Assembly: GCA_016712315.1 (NCBI GenBank)
Contig: JADJRG010000017.1
Location: 310,001 to 374,000, forward strand
Direction: 5' to 3'
Source: Nannocystis sp.
GTDB lineage: Bacteria > Myxococcota_A > Polyangia > Nannocystales > Nannocystaceae
Length of the DNA stretch: 64,000 nt
Below the pieces are notes generated by a model that was not told the DNA's origin, did no database searches, and was given only the letters and a program-made list of their open reading frames with translations. Below are positions 17,285 to 26,711 of this stretch, piece by piece. A program made the translations under genes and the position numbers. The number at the start of each line of letters is the position of its first letter. The first letter of the stretch is position 1.

Positions 17285-18820
17285 ATGCGCTCTTGGTGGA
17301 TCGCGCTGGCTTGGGCGGCGTCCGCGGCGCCCGCGTGTGATCGTGGGCGCGTTCGGGCGGAGGCGGCGGCGCCGGCGGTGATCCGTGAGGCGGCGAGCGC
17401 CGACGGCCTCGAGCATGAGGGGGCGCCCGCGAGGGCGCTGGATGATGGCGCGGCGGTGAAGGCTCGAGCGGCGCGGCCTGCTCCGCCGCCGATCGAGGTC
17501 ACGGTCGAGCCAGGGGCAGATCTGCGGGTGGTGGTCGACGTGGAGGGCTGGGCTGCGGTGGCGGTCGCCGGGGTCGTGGTGGTGCTGGAGCGCGATTTCC
17601 TGCACCTCCGCGGCTTCGACGCGATCACCGGGGCGGAGCGCTGGCGGCTGCGCGCGCAGGAGCGGGCGAGCGGGCAGCACTCTCTGTATGTCCACGGCGA
17701 GCGGGCGCTGCTGCACGCGGGCGGGCGCTTGATCTACGTCGACGCGCGCAGCGGCCAGCGACTGTCAGAGAGCCCGGCGTACCACAGCGGCGGCGACTCG
17801 GGCTGCGCGCTGGTCGAGCGGGCGGGGACCTGCTCGTACACGTGCGACTGCCGGCTGCAGCTCTTCGAGTGCGCGACCGGGGCGATGATCGGGGGCGCCT
17901 TCAACAGCGCCGAGACGCACCTCTATCATGACCTCTCGGGGGAGCACGATACGGTGTGTTGGAGGCGGCCAGCGACGCTCGGCAGGAGCGGGGTGCTCGA
18001 TCTGGCGCTGATCGACGGGGCGGCGGGGTCGCACGCGATCGTCGCGGTCGACTCGCGGAGCGGCGAGCAACGCTGGCGCCGGGAGGATCTGGTGCCGCTG
18101 GGCGTGTCGTATGTCCGTATGGGCATGTCGGAGGACGCGCTGACTTGCTTCGTCGCGGACCCCGAGGGGGCGCTGGTGCGGGCGTTCTCGTGCGTGACCG
18201 GGGCGACGCTGTGGGAGGGGTCCCTGCCGCCGCGCGAGGGGCTGCACCGCCGCTTGGAGCCGCGGTTCTTGGGGAACGATCTTTGGTTGGCTTGGGCGAG
18301 CGACGTGGGGACGGAGGTGGAGGTGCGGGCGCCGAGCGGGAAGACCCGCTGGCGTCGCGGCTTCGCGGCGCACGAGCTGCCGTGGCCGGCTGAGGGCTCT
18401 GTGGGAGACGCGACGCGGTGGCAGGCGCCGCCGTACGAGCTGGTGTTCGTGCGATCCACGACAGGGGAGGCGCTAGGGCGCGCGCCGGTCGCCGAGCAGG
18501 CGGCGATCTTCGCGGATCCGCTGGGCGGGCTGGTGATCGCGGGGGCGAGGGTCGAGGAGCGGGGCAGGGACGGCGCGCTGCGGCGCGATCGGGCGGCGCC
18601 GATGACGGGGATCCACAGCGCGACGACGCGCCACTTCTTCGCCGGTGACAGGGAGAGCACGACGGCGCTACGCCGCGAGGATCTGCGGCCAGCGCTGCGG
18701 ATCCGCGGGCAGATCTCGGCGATCGAGGGGAGCGGCCTCGCGGCGACAGCGAGGCTCTTTTATGGGCACCGCGAGGCGCCGACGCCGGGGCGGATCCTGT
18801 TGCTCGACGCGCTGCCGTGA
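17285..18820 (+). CDS. PQQ-like beta-propeller repeat protein, exported
   Basis: Protein of about 511 aa with PQQ-enzyme-like blades, but without recognisable PQQ-dehydrogenase active-site residues. The repeated blade pattern is visible: GFDAITGAERWRL, AVDSRSGEQRWRR, SCVTGATLWEG, APSGKTRWRR. It begins with a hydrophobic leader (WWIALAWAASAAPAC), so it is exported, perhaps as a lipoprotein at Cys18, although the lipobox is imperfect. Cysteines are common (CSYTCDCRLQLFEC), suggesting disulphides. ATG 17285 is preferred over the adjacent GTG 17282; a -10-like TACTCG lies at 17275-17280. Function unknown; such propellers often act as scaffolds. Confidence 0.7.
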   Translation: MRSWWIALAWAASAAPACDRGRVRAEAAAPAVIREAASADGLEHEGAPARALDDGAAVKARAARPAPPPIEVTVEPGADLRVVVDVEGWAAVAVAGVVVVLERDFLHLRGFDAITGAERWRLRAQERASGQHSLYVHGERALLHAGGRLIYVDARSGQRLSESPAYHSGGDSGCALVERAGTCSYTCDCRLQLFECATGAMIGGAFNSAETHLYHDLSGEHDTVCWRRPATLGRSGVLDLALIDGAAGSHAIVAVDSRSGEQRWRREDLVPLGVSYVRMGMSEDALTCFVADPEGALVRAFSCVTGATLWEGSLPPREGLHRRLEPRFLGNDLWLAWASDVGTEVEVRAPSGKTRWRRGFAAHELPWPAEGSVGDATRWQAPPYELVFVRSTTGEALGRAPVAEQAAIFADPLGGLVIAGARVEERGRDGALRRDRAAPMTGIHSATTRHFFAGDRESTTALRREDLRPALRIRGQISAIEGSGLAATARLFYGHREAPTPGRILLLDALP

Positions 18821-18834
18821 GCTCGCGGCGGCTG

Positions 18835-20436
18835 CTAGGCGAGGGCGGCGGCGCGGAGGACGGCGAGCGCGGCGTCGAGGACTCGCTCGGGCGGCGGGGT
18901 GGTGTCGAGGGTGAGGGCGTGGGCGGCGAGGTCAGGGGCTGGCTCTCGCCATTGGGCGCGGGCGTGGCGGTAGATGACGGCGTCAGCGTCGGAGGCGTCG
19001 CCTGTCCTTGAAGACAGTCGATCGAGGGCGACCGCCTCAGGGACGTGGCAGACGAGGAGGCGGCAGGGCAGGCCGAGGCGGGCGGCGAGCTCGAAGAAGG
19101 GGCGGCGCTGGTCGTCGCCGCGGAGGTTGGCGTCGATGAGCACGCGCTCGCCGGCGCGGAGGTGCGCGGCGGCGCGAGCGAGGGTGGCGGCGTAGGTGCG
19201 GGCGGTCATCTCGTCGCTGTAGATCCCCTCGCCTGGGGCGGCGGGCGCGGGGGCGCCGGCGTCGAGGCCGGCGAGCTCCTTGCGGATCACGTCGGTGCGG
19301 AGGACGACGAAATTCGCGGCGTCGGCGAGGCCGCGGGCGAGGGTGGACTTTCCGCAAGCAGGGAGGCCGGCGACGAGGAGGAGGGCGGGGCGCTGGTCCG
19401 GCGCGGCGAGCTCGCTGAGGGCGAGCAGGAGGTGGCGGGGGGCGCGGTCGCGGGCCTGCTCTTTGGAGCGCTCAGAGATCTCAGGCTCGCTTTGGCGGAT
19501 GCACTCGACCTTGGCGCGCACGCTGGCGCGGTAGGCGACGTAGAGGGGGAGGAGGGCGCGGCCTTCGTCGTCGTCGGCCGCCTCGAAGTAGCCGCGGACG
19601 AGGGCGTCGGCGTGCTCTCGGTGGCCGTGCACGCGCAGGTCCATGACGAGGAAGGCGAGGTCGACGATCGGGTCGCCGTGGCGGAAGGCGTCGTTGAATT
19701 CGATGCAGTCGATGACGAGCAGGTCGTCGGGGGCGGGGCGCTCAGGGAAGAGGTAGACGTGGTCGAGGCGGAGATCTCCGTGGATCTGGCGGGCGATCTG
19801 GCGGGCGGCTCGGGCGCGGATCAAGGGCTCTTGGGCGCGCAGCTCGGCGTCGGTGGCGGCGCGGAGGCGACTGAGGAGGGCGGGGTCGACGGCGTGGGTG
19901 GGCAGGGCGCGGATGTGCTCAAAATTGTCGAGGCAGTTGTGGGCGACGGCGTCGAAGTCGGCGAAGTGGGCGCGCAGGGGCGCGCGCGGGGCGGCGGCGT
20001 GGAAGGCGGCGAGGCGGCGGCCGAGCTGGTAGAGGAGCTCGGGGGGGGCGGCGCGCTCGGCGAGGCGGGCCTCGAGGGTGCGGTCGTCGGGGAGGCGGCG
20101 CATGTGCACGGCGTAGTCGAGGATCGCGTCGGCGCTGGCGGGCTCGACGCCGACAAGGACCTGACCATCAAGACATATGATCGGCGCGACGCCGATGTAG
20201 ACGCCCGGGGCGAGGGGGCGGTTGAGCTCGACCTCGGCGCGGCAGAAGGCGCGGCGACGCTCCAAGGTGCTGTAGTCGAGGAAGCCGAGGGCGACGGGCT
20301 TCTTGAGCTTAAAGACGTCGTGTTCGAGGCGGAAGACGGCGGAGATGTGGGTCTGGATCAGCTCGACGGCGGCGGGGCGCTGCCGAGGATAGGCGGCAGG
20401 GTCGGTGAGGGCGTCGATGAGCGCGCGGAGCTCCAT
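18835..20436 (-). CDS. bifunctional APH-like and P-loop (zeta-like) kinase
   Basis: Two-domain protein of 533 aa. The N-terminal ~330 residues have an aminoglycoside-phosphotransferase-like (protein-kinase-like) fold: FKLKKPVALGFLDY near the start holds a likely ATP-binding Lys, HGDLRLDHVYLF is the catalytic loop with Asp and VIDCIEFND the metal-binding Asp. The C-terminal part is a P-loop kinase: Walker A VAGLPACGKSTLA near residue 355, then LRTDVIRKELAGL and LIDANLR, as in AAA_33/zeta-type small-molecule kinases. Families annotated as bifunctional aminoglycoside phosphotransferase/ATP-binding protein have this layout. The substrate is unknown. ATG 20436 is selected because the fold begins there; the open frame adds 13 Pro/Arg-rich residues. 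Confidence 0.8.
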   Translation of the reverse strand: MELRALIDALTDPAAYPRQRPAAVELIQTHISAVFRLEHDVFKLKKPVALGFLDYSTLERRRAFCRAEVELNRPLAPGVYIGVAPIICLDGQVLVGVEPASADAILDYAVHMRRLPDDRTLEARLAERAAPPELLYQLGRRLAAFHAAAPRAPLRAHFADFDAVAHNCLDNFEHIRALPTHAVDPALLSRLRAATDAELRAQEPLIRARAARQIARQIHGDLRLDHVYLFPERPAPDDLLVIDCIEFNDAFRHGDPIVDLAFLVMDLRVHGHREHADALVRGYFEAADDDEGRALLPLYVAYRASVRAKVECIRQSEPEISERSKEQARDRAPRHLLLALSELAAPDQRPALLLVAGLPACGKSTLARGLADAANFVVLRTDVIRKELAGLDAGAPAPAAPGEGIYSDEMTARTYAATLARAAAHLRAGERVLIDANLRGDDQRRPFFELAARLGLPCRLLVCHVPEAVALDRLSSRTGDASDADAVIYRHARAQWREPAPDLAAHALTLDTTPPPERVLDAALAVLRAAALA

Positions 20437-20520
20437 AGGCGGGGAGAGGATCCCGCGGCGCGGCGCAGGGGGCAAGCGGGCGCGTCAGATCAGGGCGCGG
20501 CGCGTGTATGTTCAGGGGCG

Positions 20521-21597
20521 ATGCAGTCGATCTTGTTCACCCCCACAGAGTTAGCCGGCCTACCCCTCAAGAATCGCGTGGTGATGGCGCCGATGACCCG
20601 GTCGCGGGCGATCGGCAACGTGCCAAATTCACTGATGGCGACCTACTACGCGCAGCGGGCGGAGGCGGGGTTGATCATCACCGAGGGGACCGCGCCGAGC
20701 GCGAACGGGCTGGGGTACGCGCGGATCCCAGGGCTCTTCACGGCGGAGCAGGCGCGCGGCTGGCGGCTGGTGACGGACGCGGTGCACGCGGAGGGGGCGA
20801 AGATCTTCGTGCAGTTGATGCACACCGGGCGGGTGGGGCACCCGCTGAACATGGCGCGAGAGGCGCGGATCATGGGGCCTTCGGCGATCGCGGCGCCGAG
20901 CGCGATGTTCACCGACCAGGAGGGGCCGCAGCCGCACCCGACGCCCGAGGCGATGACGGAGGCGGAGATCGAGGGGGCGATCGCGGAGTTCGTGGCCTCT
21001 GCGGTGCTGTCCCAAGAGGCAGGCTTTGACGGGGTGGAGCTGCACGGCGCGAACGGCTACTTGATCGACCAGTTCCTCAATACAGCGTCGAACCAGCGCA
21101 GCGACGGCTGGGGCGGGTCTATCGACGGGCGGATCCGCTTCGCGGTGGCGGTGACGCGGCGGGTGGCGGCGACGATCGGGGCGGGGCGCGTGGGGATCAG
21201 GCTGTCCCCGTACGGGGCGTTCGGCGGGATGCAGCCGGACGGCGAGATGGAGGCGCTGTACGTGCGCCTGGCGGCGGCGCTGAAAGAGATCGGGATCGCG
21301 TATGTGCACCTGGTGGACCACTCGTCGATGGGGGCGCCGCCGGTGCCCGCGGCGCTGAAGGCGGCGATCCGCGAGGCGTTCGGCGGGGCGGTGATCCTGA
21401 GCGGGGGCTTCGACGCGGCGAGCGCGGAGGCGGCGCTGGCGGCGGGGCTGGGCGAGCTGGTGGCCTTCGGGCGGCCGTTCATCGCGAACCCGCGCCTGGT
21501 GACGAAGATGCAGACAGGGGCGCCGCTGGCGGCCCCAGACTTCTCGACGTTCTACTCGCCAGGCGAGCGGGGGTACTCGGACTACCCGCTCCTGTGA
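20521..21597 (+). CDS. old yellow enzyme-family alkene reductase
   Basis: FMN-dependent NAD(P)H oxidoreductase of the OYE/NemA family (358 aa), which reduces activated C=C bonds and nitro groups. Motifs in order: LPLKNRVVMAPMTRSRA (FMN contacts, residues ~14-30), FVQLMHTGRVGHP near 100, FDGVELHGANGYLIDQFLNTASNQRSDGWGGS near 175-205, HLVDHSS near 270, ILSGGF and GLGELVAFGRPFIANP near 300-325 for phosphate binding. The HGANGYL substrate-binding motif matches NemA-type enzymes. A long in-frame extension upstream is antisense to the kinase gene and is not part of the protein. Eight bases before the ATG is TATGTT, a -10-like element. Confidence 0.92.
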   Translation: MQSILFTPTELAGLPLKNRVVMAPMTRSRAIGNVPNSLMATYYAQRAEAGLIITEGTAPSANGLGYARIPGLFTAEQARGWRLVTDAVHAEGAKIFVQLMHTGRVGHPLNMAREARIMGPSAIAAPSAMFTDQEGPQPHPTPEAMTEAEIEGAIAEFVASAVLSQEAGFDGVELHGANGYLIDQFLNTASNQRSDGWGGSIDGRIRFAVAVTRRVAATIGAGRVGIRLSPYGAFGGMQPDGEMEALYVRLAAALKEIGIAYVHLVDHSSMGAPPVPAALKAAIREAFGGAVILSGGFDAASAEAALAAGLGELVAFGRPFIANPRLVTKMQTGAPLAAPDFSTFYSPGERGYSDYPLL

Positions 21598-21630
21598 GCG
21601 CGGGCTAGGCCTCAGTGGGCCCCCGCGCTC
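21596..21630 (+). terminator. strong stem-loop at the OYE gene end
   Basis: Perfect 9-bp inverted repeat GAGCGCGGG / CCCGCGCTC (21596-21604, 21622-21630), loop of 17 bases, beginning within the stop codon of the alkene reductase gene and lying before proB. No U-run follows. Confidence 0.4.
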
Positions 21631-21680
21631 CGCGTGACCCCGGCTGGATGCGGCGGGTTGGGCGTGGCAGAGTCGCGGCC

Positions 21681-22847
21681 GTGTCAACGCGCGCTGCGAT
21701 CGTTCAAGCCCGTCGGATCGTCGTGAAGCTGGGGACGCACGTGGTCACGGATCCTCGAGCGGGGGGGATCGCGCTGGGGCGGCTGCACGGGATCGTGGAG
21801 GCGCTGGCGGGCCTGCAGCGGGCAGGGCGGCAGGTGGTGTTGGTGTCGAGCGGGGCGGTGGCGATGGGCAAGGTGGCGCTGGGTCTGCCGCAAAGGCCGA
21901 TCTCGCTGGGGCTGCGGCAGGCCTGCGCGGCGGTGGGGCAAGGGCAGCTCATCGCCCTGTACGCGCAGGCGTTCGGGCTGATGGGGGTGAAGGTGGCGCA
22001 GGTGCTGCTGACGCAGGAGGACCTGGGCGATCGCGATCGGCTGCTGTGCCTGCGGACGACGCTGATGCGGCTGCTCGAGCTGCGCGTGGCGCCGATCCTG
22101 AACGAGAACGACAGCGTGAGCGTGCGCGAGCTGATCGAGCACCGCGCGGCGAGCGGTGAGGCGGCGGCGCCGCGGGTGTTCGGCGACAACGACGGGCTGT
22201 CCGCGCGGGTGGCGGTGGCGGTGGACGCGGATCTGCTGGTGCTGCTGACCGACGTGGACGGGGTGTTCTCGGCGAACCCGCGGGTGGACCCGACGGCGCT
22301 GCGGATCAAGGAGATCGCGGCGGTGGACGAGGCGGTGATCGGGCTGGCCGAAGGGACATCGACAGGAGGAACGGGCGGGATGGCGAGCAAGCTGGCGGCG
22401 GCGGGGCTGGCGGCGCGCGGCGGGGTGCCGACGTTGATCGCGCGCGGCGACGGGGAGGCGCTGACGCGGGCGCTGGCGGGCGAGGACGTGGGCACCTGGA
22501 TCGGCGGGGAGCTGCGGCGATCGTCGCACCGCCGGCAGATCGCGGTGGGTGGGGCGGCGGCTGGGGCGCTGGTGGCGAACGACGGGGCGATCGCGGCGCT
22601 GACGCAGCGGAAGGCGTCGCTGCTGCCGATCGGGGTGGTGGCGGTGGAGGGGGCGTTCGGCCGCGGTGAGCTGGTGGAGGTGCGCGACGCGAGCGGGCGG
22701 GTGTACGGGCGCGGCCTGGTGAACTACGGGGCGGCGGAGTGTCGGACGCTGTGCGGGCGGCACTCGTCGGAGATCGCGGGGCTGCTCGGCTGGCAGGGGT
22801 ATGAGGAGCTGATCACCCGCGATAACCTCGCGCTCACCGAGGTGTGA
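21681..22847 (+). CDS. proB: glutamate 5-kinase
   Basis: First enzyme of proline synthesis: phosphorylates glutamate to glutamyl 5-phosphate. Amino acid kinase fold: RIVVKLGTHVV at the N-terminus (substrate-binding glycine loop), VLVSSGAVAMGKV near 45, PILNENDSVSV and FGDNDGLSARVA near 135-165, LLTDVDGVF near 185 and GTGGMASKLAAAG near 230 for nucleotide and metal. The last ~85 residues form a PUA domain (LLPIGVVAVEGAFGRGELVEV), as in full-length ProB. Length ~388 aa. I set the start at GTG 21681, just before the kinase fold; ATG 21648 and further upstream are possible. proA follows 3 bases after the stop. Confidence 0.93.
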   Translation: MSTRAAIVQARRIVVKLGTHVVTDPRAGGIALGRLHGIVEALAGLQRAGRQVVLVSSGAVAMGKVALGLPQRPISLGLRQACAAVGQGQLIALYAQAFGLMGVKVAQVLLTQEDLGDRDRLLCLRTTLMRLLELRVAPILNENDSVSVRELIEHRAASGEAAAPRVFGDNDGLSARVAVAVDADLLVLLTDVDGVFSANPRVDPTALRIKEIAAVDEAVIGLAEGTSTGGTGGMASKLAAAGLAARGGVPTLIARGDGEALTRALAGEDVGTWIGGELRRSSHRRQIAVGGAAAGALVANDGAIAALTQRKASLLPIGVVAVEGAFGRGELVEVRDASGRVYGRGLVNYGAAECRTLCGRHSSEIAGLLGWQGYEELITRDNLALTEV

Positions 22848-22850
22848 ACG

Positions 22851-24179
22851 ATGACGAGCGAGGGGCGCATAGGCGAGGCGATGGACGAGATCGCGGGCGT
22901 GGCGAGGGCGGCGCGGCGGGCGAGCGGGGCGCTGGCGGGGCTGGACGCGGCGGCGCGGGGGCGGCTGCTGATCGCGCTGGCGGACGCGCTGGTCGACCCG
23001 ATCGTGCGAGCGCGGCTGCGGGCGGCGAACGAAGAGGATCTGGCGCGAGCGGCGGCGGAGGGGGCTCCGGCGGCCCGAGCGGCGCGGCTGGCGTTGACGA
23101 CGGGCAAGCTCGATACGCTGGTCGACGGGCTGCGTCAGTTGGCGGCGCTGCCGGAGCAGGTGGGCGCGGTGACGCTGCGCCGCGAGCTGGATGAGGGGCT
23201 GCTGCTCGAGCGGGTGGTGTGCCCGCTGGGGGTGCTGGGGGTGGTGTTTGAGGCGCGTCCCGACGCGGTGCCGCAGATCGCGGGGCTGGCGATCAAGAGC
23301 GGGAACGCGATCCTCTTAAAGGGCGGGAGCGAGGCGCTGGCGAGCAATCGGGCGCTGGTGGGGGTGATCCATGGGGTGCTGGCGGCGGCTGGCTTGCCGA
23401 CGGAGGCGGTGGTCCACCTCGAGCGGCGGGAAGATTTTTCGGCGATGTTGGCGTTGGACGGGCTGATCGATCTGGTGATCGCGCGGGGGAGCGGGGCGTT
23501 CGTCGAACAAGTGATCGCGGCGACGAAGATCCCGGTGATGGGGCACGCGGCGGGGCTCTGTCACGTGTACTTGCACGCTTCGGCGGCGCCGGCGATGGCG
23601 GCGCGGATCGTGGTCGACGCGAAGTGCTCGTATCCGGCCGCGTGCAACGCGGTCGAGGTGCTGCTGTGGGAGCCGGGCGCGGAGGCGGCGCTGGACGCGT
23701 GCGTGAGCGCGCTGCAGGAGCGAGGGGTGGAGCTGCGCGGCTGCGCGGCGACGCTTGCGCGGCACCCGGGGCTGGTGGCGGCGAGCGAGGCGGACTGGGC
23801 GACGGAGTTCGGGGGGCTGTGCCTGGCGATCCGCCAGGTGGAGGGGATCGAGGGGGCGCTGGCGCAGATCGAGCGCTACGGGTCGCGCCATACGGAGGCG
23901 ATCGTCGCGGCCGACCCGGCGGCGGCGCGGCGCTTCTTGGCGGCGGTCGACGCGGCGGGCGTGTTTCACAACGCGAGCACGCGCTTCGCCGACGGGTACC
24001 GCTATGGGCTGGGCGCGGAGGTGGGGATCAGCACGGGGAAGCTGCACGCGCGCGGGCCGGTCGGGGTGGAGGGGCTGTTGACCTATCGGTGGCTGCTGCG
24101 CGGTGAGGGGCAGATCTCGAGCGAGTACGGGCCGGGCGGGCGGGCCTTCCTCCACCGCGATCGCGCGCTCGATGCGTAG
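22851..24179 (+). CDS. proA: glutamate-5-semialdehyde dehydrogenase
   Basis: Second enzyme of proline synthesis: reduces glutamyl 5-phosphate to glutamate semialdehyde with NADPH. Aldehyde-dehydrogenase fold of 442 aa. Family marks: CPLGVLGVVFEARPDAVPQIAGLAIKSGNAILLKGGSEA (residues ~124-163), RGSGAFVEQV near 212, HAAGLCHVYLH near 233, VDAKCSYPAACNAVE near 258 with the catalytic Cys, and the C-terminal FHNASTRFADGYRYGLGAEVGISTGKLHARGPVG. It forms an operon with proB (3-base gap); ATG 22851 is the first codon after that gap. The final enzyme proC is not in the window. Confidence 0.96.
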   Translation: MTSEGRIGEAMDEIAGVARAARRASGALAGLDAAARGRLLIALADALVDPIVRARLRAANEEDLARAAAEGAPAARAARLALTTGKLDTLVDGLRQLAALPEQVGAVTLRRELDEGLLLERVVCPLGVLGVVFEARPDAVPQIAGLAIKSGNAILLKGGSEALASNRALVGVIHGVLAAAGLPTEAVVHLERREDFSAMLALDGLIDLVIARGSGAFVEQVIAATKIPVMGHAAGLCHVYLHASAAPAMAARIVVDAKCSYPAACNAVEVLLWEPGAEAALDACVSALQERGVELRGCAATLARHPGLVAASEADWATEFGGLCLAIRQVEGIEGALAQIERYGSRHTEAIVAADPAAARRFLAAVDAAGVFHNASTRFADGYRYGLGAEVGISTGKLHARGPVGVEGLLTYRWLLRGEGQISSEYGPGGRAFLHRDRALDA

Positions 24180-24214
24180 ATAAAGGAGGCTCGCGCGCGG
24201 GCGCGGGCTGTGGC

Positions 24215-25015
24215 ATGAGTCGAGGGGTGGTTGCTCTCGGTCGTTGGTGGGGTGCGGTCGCGGTCGCGGCGAGCGTGAGCGCTTGTGCTGCGCTGGCCTG
24301 CTTCAAAGATGTGCCGATCGAGGAGACGACGACCTCGACGACGGCGCCGGACACGACGATGGAGGAGCTGTGCGCGGGCTTCGGCGAGGCGTGTACGCCG
24401 GGGGGCGGCTGCTGCGATCCGTGCGGGGCTTGTACGGCGGGGATCTGCAAGGCGAACGACGCGGCCTGTGGGACCTGCGCCTACTGTGATGAGGGGCAGT
24501 GCGTACAGGTGTCGCAAGGGAGCCCGTGTGGGCCGGAGTTCGCGTGCGGTGAGTATCTGTTCGGGGTGCTCAGCGGGAGCTGTTATGCGGGCAAGGGGGT
24601 GATCCGCGGGCAGTGCGGGGCGACGGGGCAGTGCCTGGCGGCGAACTCGAGCTCGTGCGTGACCCGCGGCGACAAGGTGTTCGAGTGCGGGGTGTGTCTA
24701 CGGGAGGACCACGCGTGCAAGGCGGGGGCGGCGGTGGCGGGCGTGTCGCTGGCTGACGTCTGCGTGACCCAGGGCAAGATCCCCGGGTGCGAGGACCTGT
24801 GCGTGGGCGACGCGACTGCGCAGGGGGTGCAGCGCCAGAGCTGCGCGGTGGTCGACAGCGAGGTGGCGGTCGAGTGTGTTGTCGACGCGCAAGAGCCGTG
24901 CGCAGAGGGCTTCGCGTGCGACCCGCAGGGGCTGATCTGCTGGGAGATGTGCGACACGGATGAGCAGTGCTTAGAGGCGTACGCCTGCGACGCCGGCGCG
25001 TGCGTGCTCCCGTGA
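24215..25015 (+). CDS. Cys-rich lipoprotein
   Basis: Secreted protein of 266 aa with a signal sequence (GRWWGAVAVAASVSACAALACF; acylated Cys could be either of two). A short TTTSTTAPDTT tether follows, then a domain rich in Cys in close pairs (EACTPGGGCCDPCGACTAGIC, AYCDEGQC), resembling small disulphide-stapled modules such as EGF- or Dickkopf-like knots. No enzyme motif is visible. Such Cys-rich lipoproteins are abundant in Nannocystis-type myxobacteria. It follows proA by 35 bases but has no functional link to it that I can see. Confidence 0.75.
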   Translation: MSRGVVALGRWWGAVAVAASVSACAALACFKDVPIEETTTSTTAPDTTMEELCAGFGEACTPGGGCCDPCGACTAGICKANDAACGTCAYCDEGQCVQVSQGSPCGPEFACGEYLFGVLSGSCYAGKGVIRGQCGATGQCLAANSSSCVTRGDKVFECGVCLREDHACKAGAAVAGVSLADVCVTQGKIPGCEDLCVGDATAQGVQRQSCAVVDSEVAVECVVDAQEPCAEGFACDPQGLICWEMCDTDEQCLEAYACDAGACVLP

Positions 25016-25199
25016 GCGGATACAAGCTGAGGTTTTGTGTCTGTGATCGCGTGAGGATGCTCTCGCGATGCCGCGCGTGTGGAGTGTCGAAAGCCTGCCC
25101 GTGAGCCGGTAGAGAGCGCCAATATCGCCCTTCGTGGGGCGTTTGTGCCCTCCGCCTCGCTCCGTCAACTTTCGAGAGCCACTCCAGAGAGAAGTTGTC

Positions 25200-26708
25200 A
25201 TGACCATGGATCTCCTTAAGCGCGTGAGTTCGGCCGCCCTCGTCCTCGGCCTCGGCGCCCCTGTCAGCGGCTGCGGCGACAGCGGCGGCGCTGAGACTGA
25301 AGGGGCCACTACCTCCGGCGGGGTGACGATCACCGGCGGGATCACGATCACCGGCACGAGCGCGGCCGGCAGCGAGAGCGACAGCACGCCGACGACGATG
25401 AGCACGACCAGCCCGAAGCTGGACCTCTCCGATGATCCAGAGCTGCCGAGCTGCGGCAGCGGCGACGGCAAGTGCAACCTGCTCGACCTGCTCTTCGTGA
25501 TCGACAACTCAGGGACGATGGGCGAGGAGCAGGTGAACTTGGCGGCGAACTTCCCGCTGCTGATCGAGCAGATCGCCCAGATCAAGGACAAGAAGGGCAA
25601 CCTGATCAACCCGGACGTCAACATCATGGTGACGACGACGGATATGGGCCACCCAGGGTGCACGCAGTTCCAAAAAGAAGACTACGTGCCGGCGAAGGGC
25701 GAGCCGATCAACACGCCGTGCACGGACCGGCTGGAGCGCTTCATCAGCCTCGATAAGAAGAAGAACATCCAGTCGGCGTGCACGAACGCGTGCAGCGGGG
25801 TGGCGCCGGACGGGCCGTTCATCCGCTACAAGGTGAACGGCACGACCAACGTGCCAGGCGACGACGTCGCGGGGGCGCTGAGCTGCATCGGCCTGCAAGG
25901 GATCGACGGCTGCGGCTACGAGGGGCAGCTCGAGTCGATGATGCAGGCGCTGAACCCGGACAAGGCGTGGAACCAAGGCTCGTTCCCGTTCGTCCGCGAG
26001 GGGGCGGTGCTGGCGATCGTGATGGTGACCGACGAGGCCGACTGCTCGGTGCTGGCGCCCGCGGGCTACGACTACTTCGACAAGGGGAAGGCGGAGGATC
26101 CGACCTTCAGCCAGTACTGGAACGTCGATCCCGCGGAGGGCGGCAAAAAAGAGGTCACCAGCGCGGTGTGCTGGAACGGCGGCGTGAACTGCGTCGACGC
26201 CGACAACGACGGGATCTATGAGTCGTGCACCTCGGCGGACAAAGGCGTGCTCCACTCGACCACGCAGCGCTATGTGAAGTACCTGCGCGACGTGTTGATC
26301 AAGCAGGAGGACAAGGAGGTGATCATGCTCGGGATCTTGGGGGTGCCCGAGGTGACGGCGCACAACGAGCAGCCGCCCTACGAGCCGACCGCGGGCGGGG
26401 TGCACAGCCTCGTGTATCGCCGCTGGAAGGACGGGCCTTACCCAGGCGGAGACATCCTGCCGGGCGATAAGGGCGCGGCCTACAAAGAGTTCGAGTTCGG
26501 GATCGGGCCAGGTTGCACGGGCTCGGACGGGCAAGGGAACTTCACCGGGCAGGCGATCCCGCCGGTGCGGATCAAAGAGGTGTGCGAGAGCCTGAACGAG
26601 GGCGACAAGATCCGCTGCTGCATCGAGTCGATCTGCGACGACGACTTCAGCGACGCGATCCGCTGCCTGTCAGGGCTGCTCGAGGAGTCGTTCGGGCCGA
26701 TCGGCTAG
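25200..26708 (+). CDS. von Willebrand A-domain lipoprotein
   Basis: Lipoprotein of 502 aa with signal ending in SGCGD (lipobox VSGC), then a Ser/Thr/Gly tether (residues ~25-80). The vWA domain begins near residue 100 with LLFVIDNSGTMGEEQ, the MIDAS motif DxSxT in the form DNSGT, and includes IMVTTTDMGHPGC and VLAIVMVTDEADCSVL. Cysteines are plentiful, so disulphides are likely. vWA proteins of this kind are common in myxobacteria and are thought to mediate surface adhesion or complex formation. The start ATG 25200 follows AGAGAGAA; the frame is open a further 22 codons upstream. Confidence 0.85.
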   Translation: MTMDLLKRVSSAALVLGLGAPVSGCGDSGGAETEGATTSGGVTITGGITITGTSAAGSESDSTPTTMSTTSPKLDLSDDPELPSCGSGDGKCNLLDLLFVIDNSGTMGEEQVNLAANFPLLIEQIAQIKDKKGNLINPDVNIMVTTTDMGHPGCTQFQKEDYVPAKGEPINTPCTDRLERFISLDKKKNIQSACTNACSGVAPDGPFIRYKVNGTTNVPGDDVAGALSCIGLQGIDGCGYEGQLESMMQALNPDKAWNQGSFPFVREGAVLAIVMVTDEADCSVLAPAGYDYFDKGKAEDPTFSQYWNVDPAEGGKKEVTSAVCWNGGVNCVDADNDGIYESCTSADKGVLHSTTQRYVKYLRDVLIKQEDKEVIMLGILGVPEVTAHNEQPPYEPTAGGVHSLVYRRWKDGPYPGGDILPGDKGAAYKEFEFGIGPGCTGSDGQGNFTGQAIPPVRIKEVCESLNEGDKIRCCIESICDDDFSDAIRCLSGLLEESFGPIG

Positions 26709-26711
26709 TTT

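Noticed and set aside
19045..20520. in-frame upstream extension of the alkene reductase (492 extra residues)
   Set aside because: This part is antisense to the APH-like/P-loop kinase gene; the alkene reductase fold starts exactly at ATG 20521.
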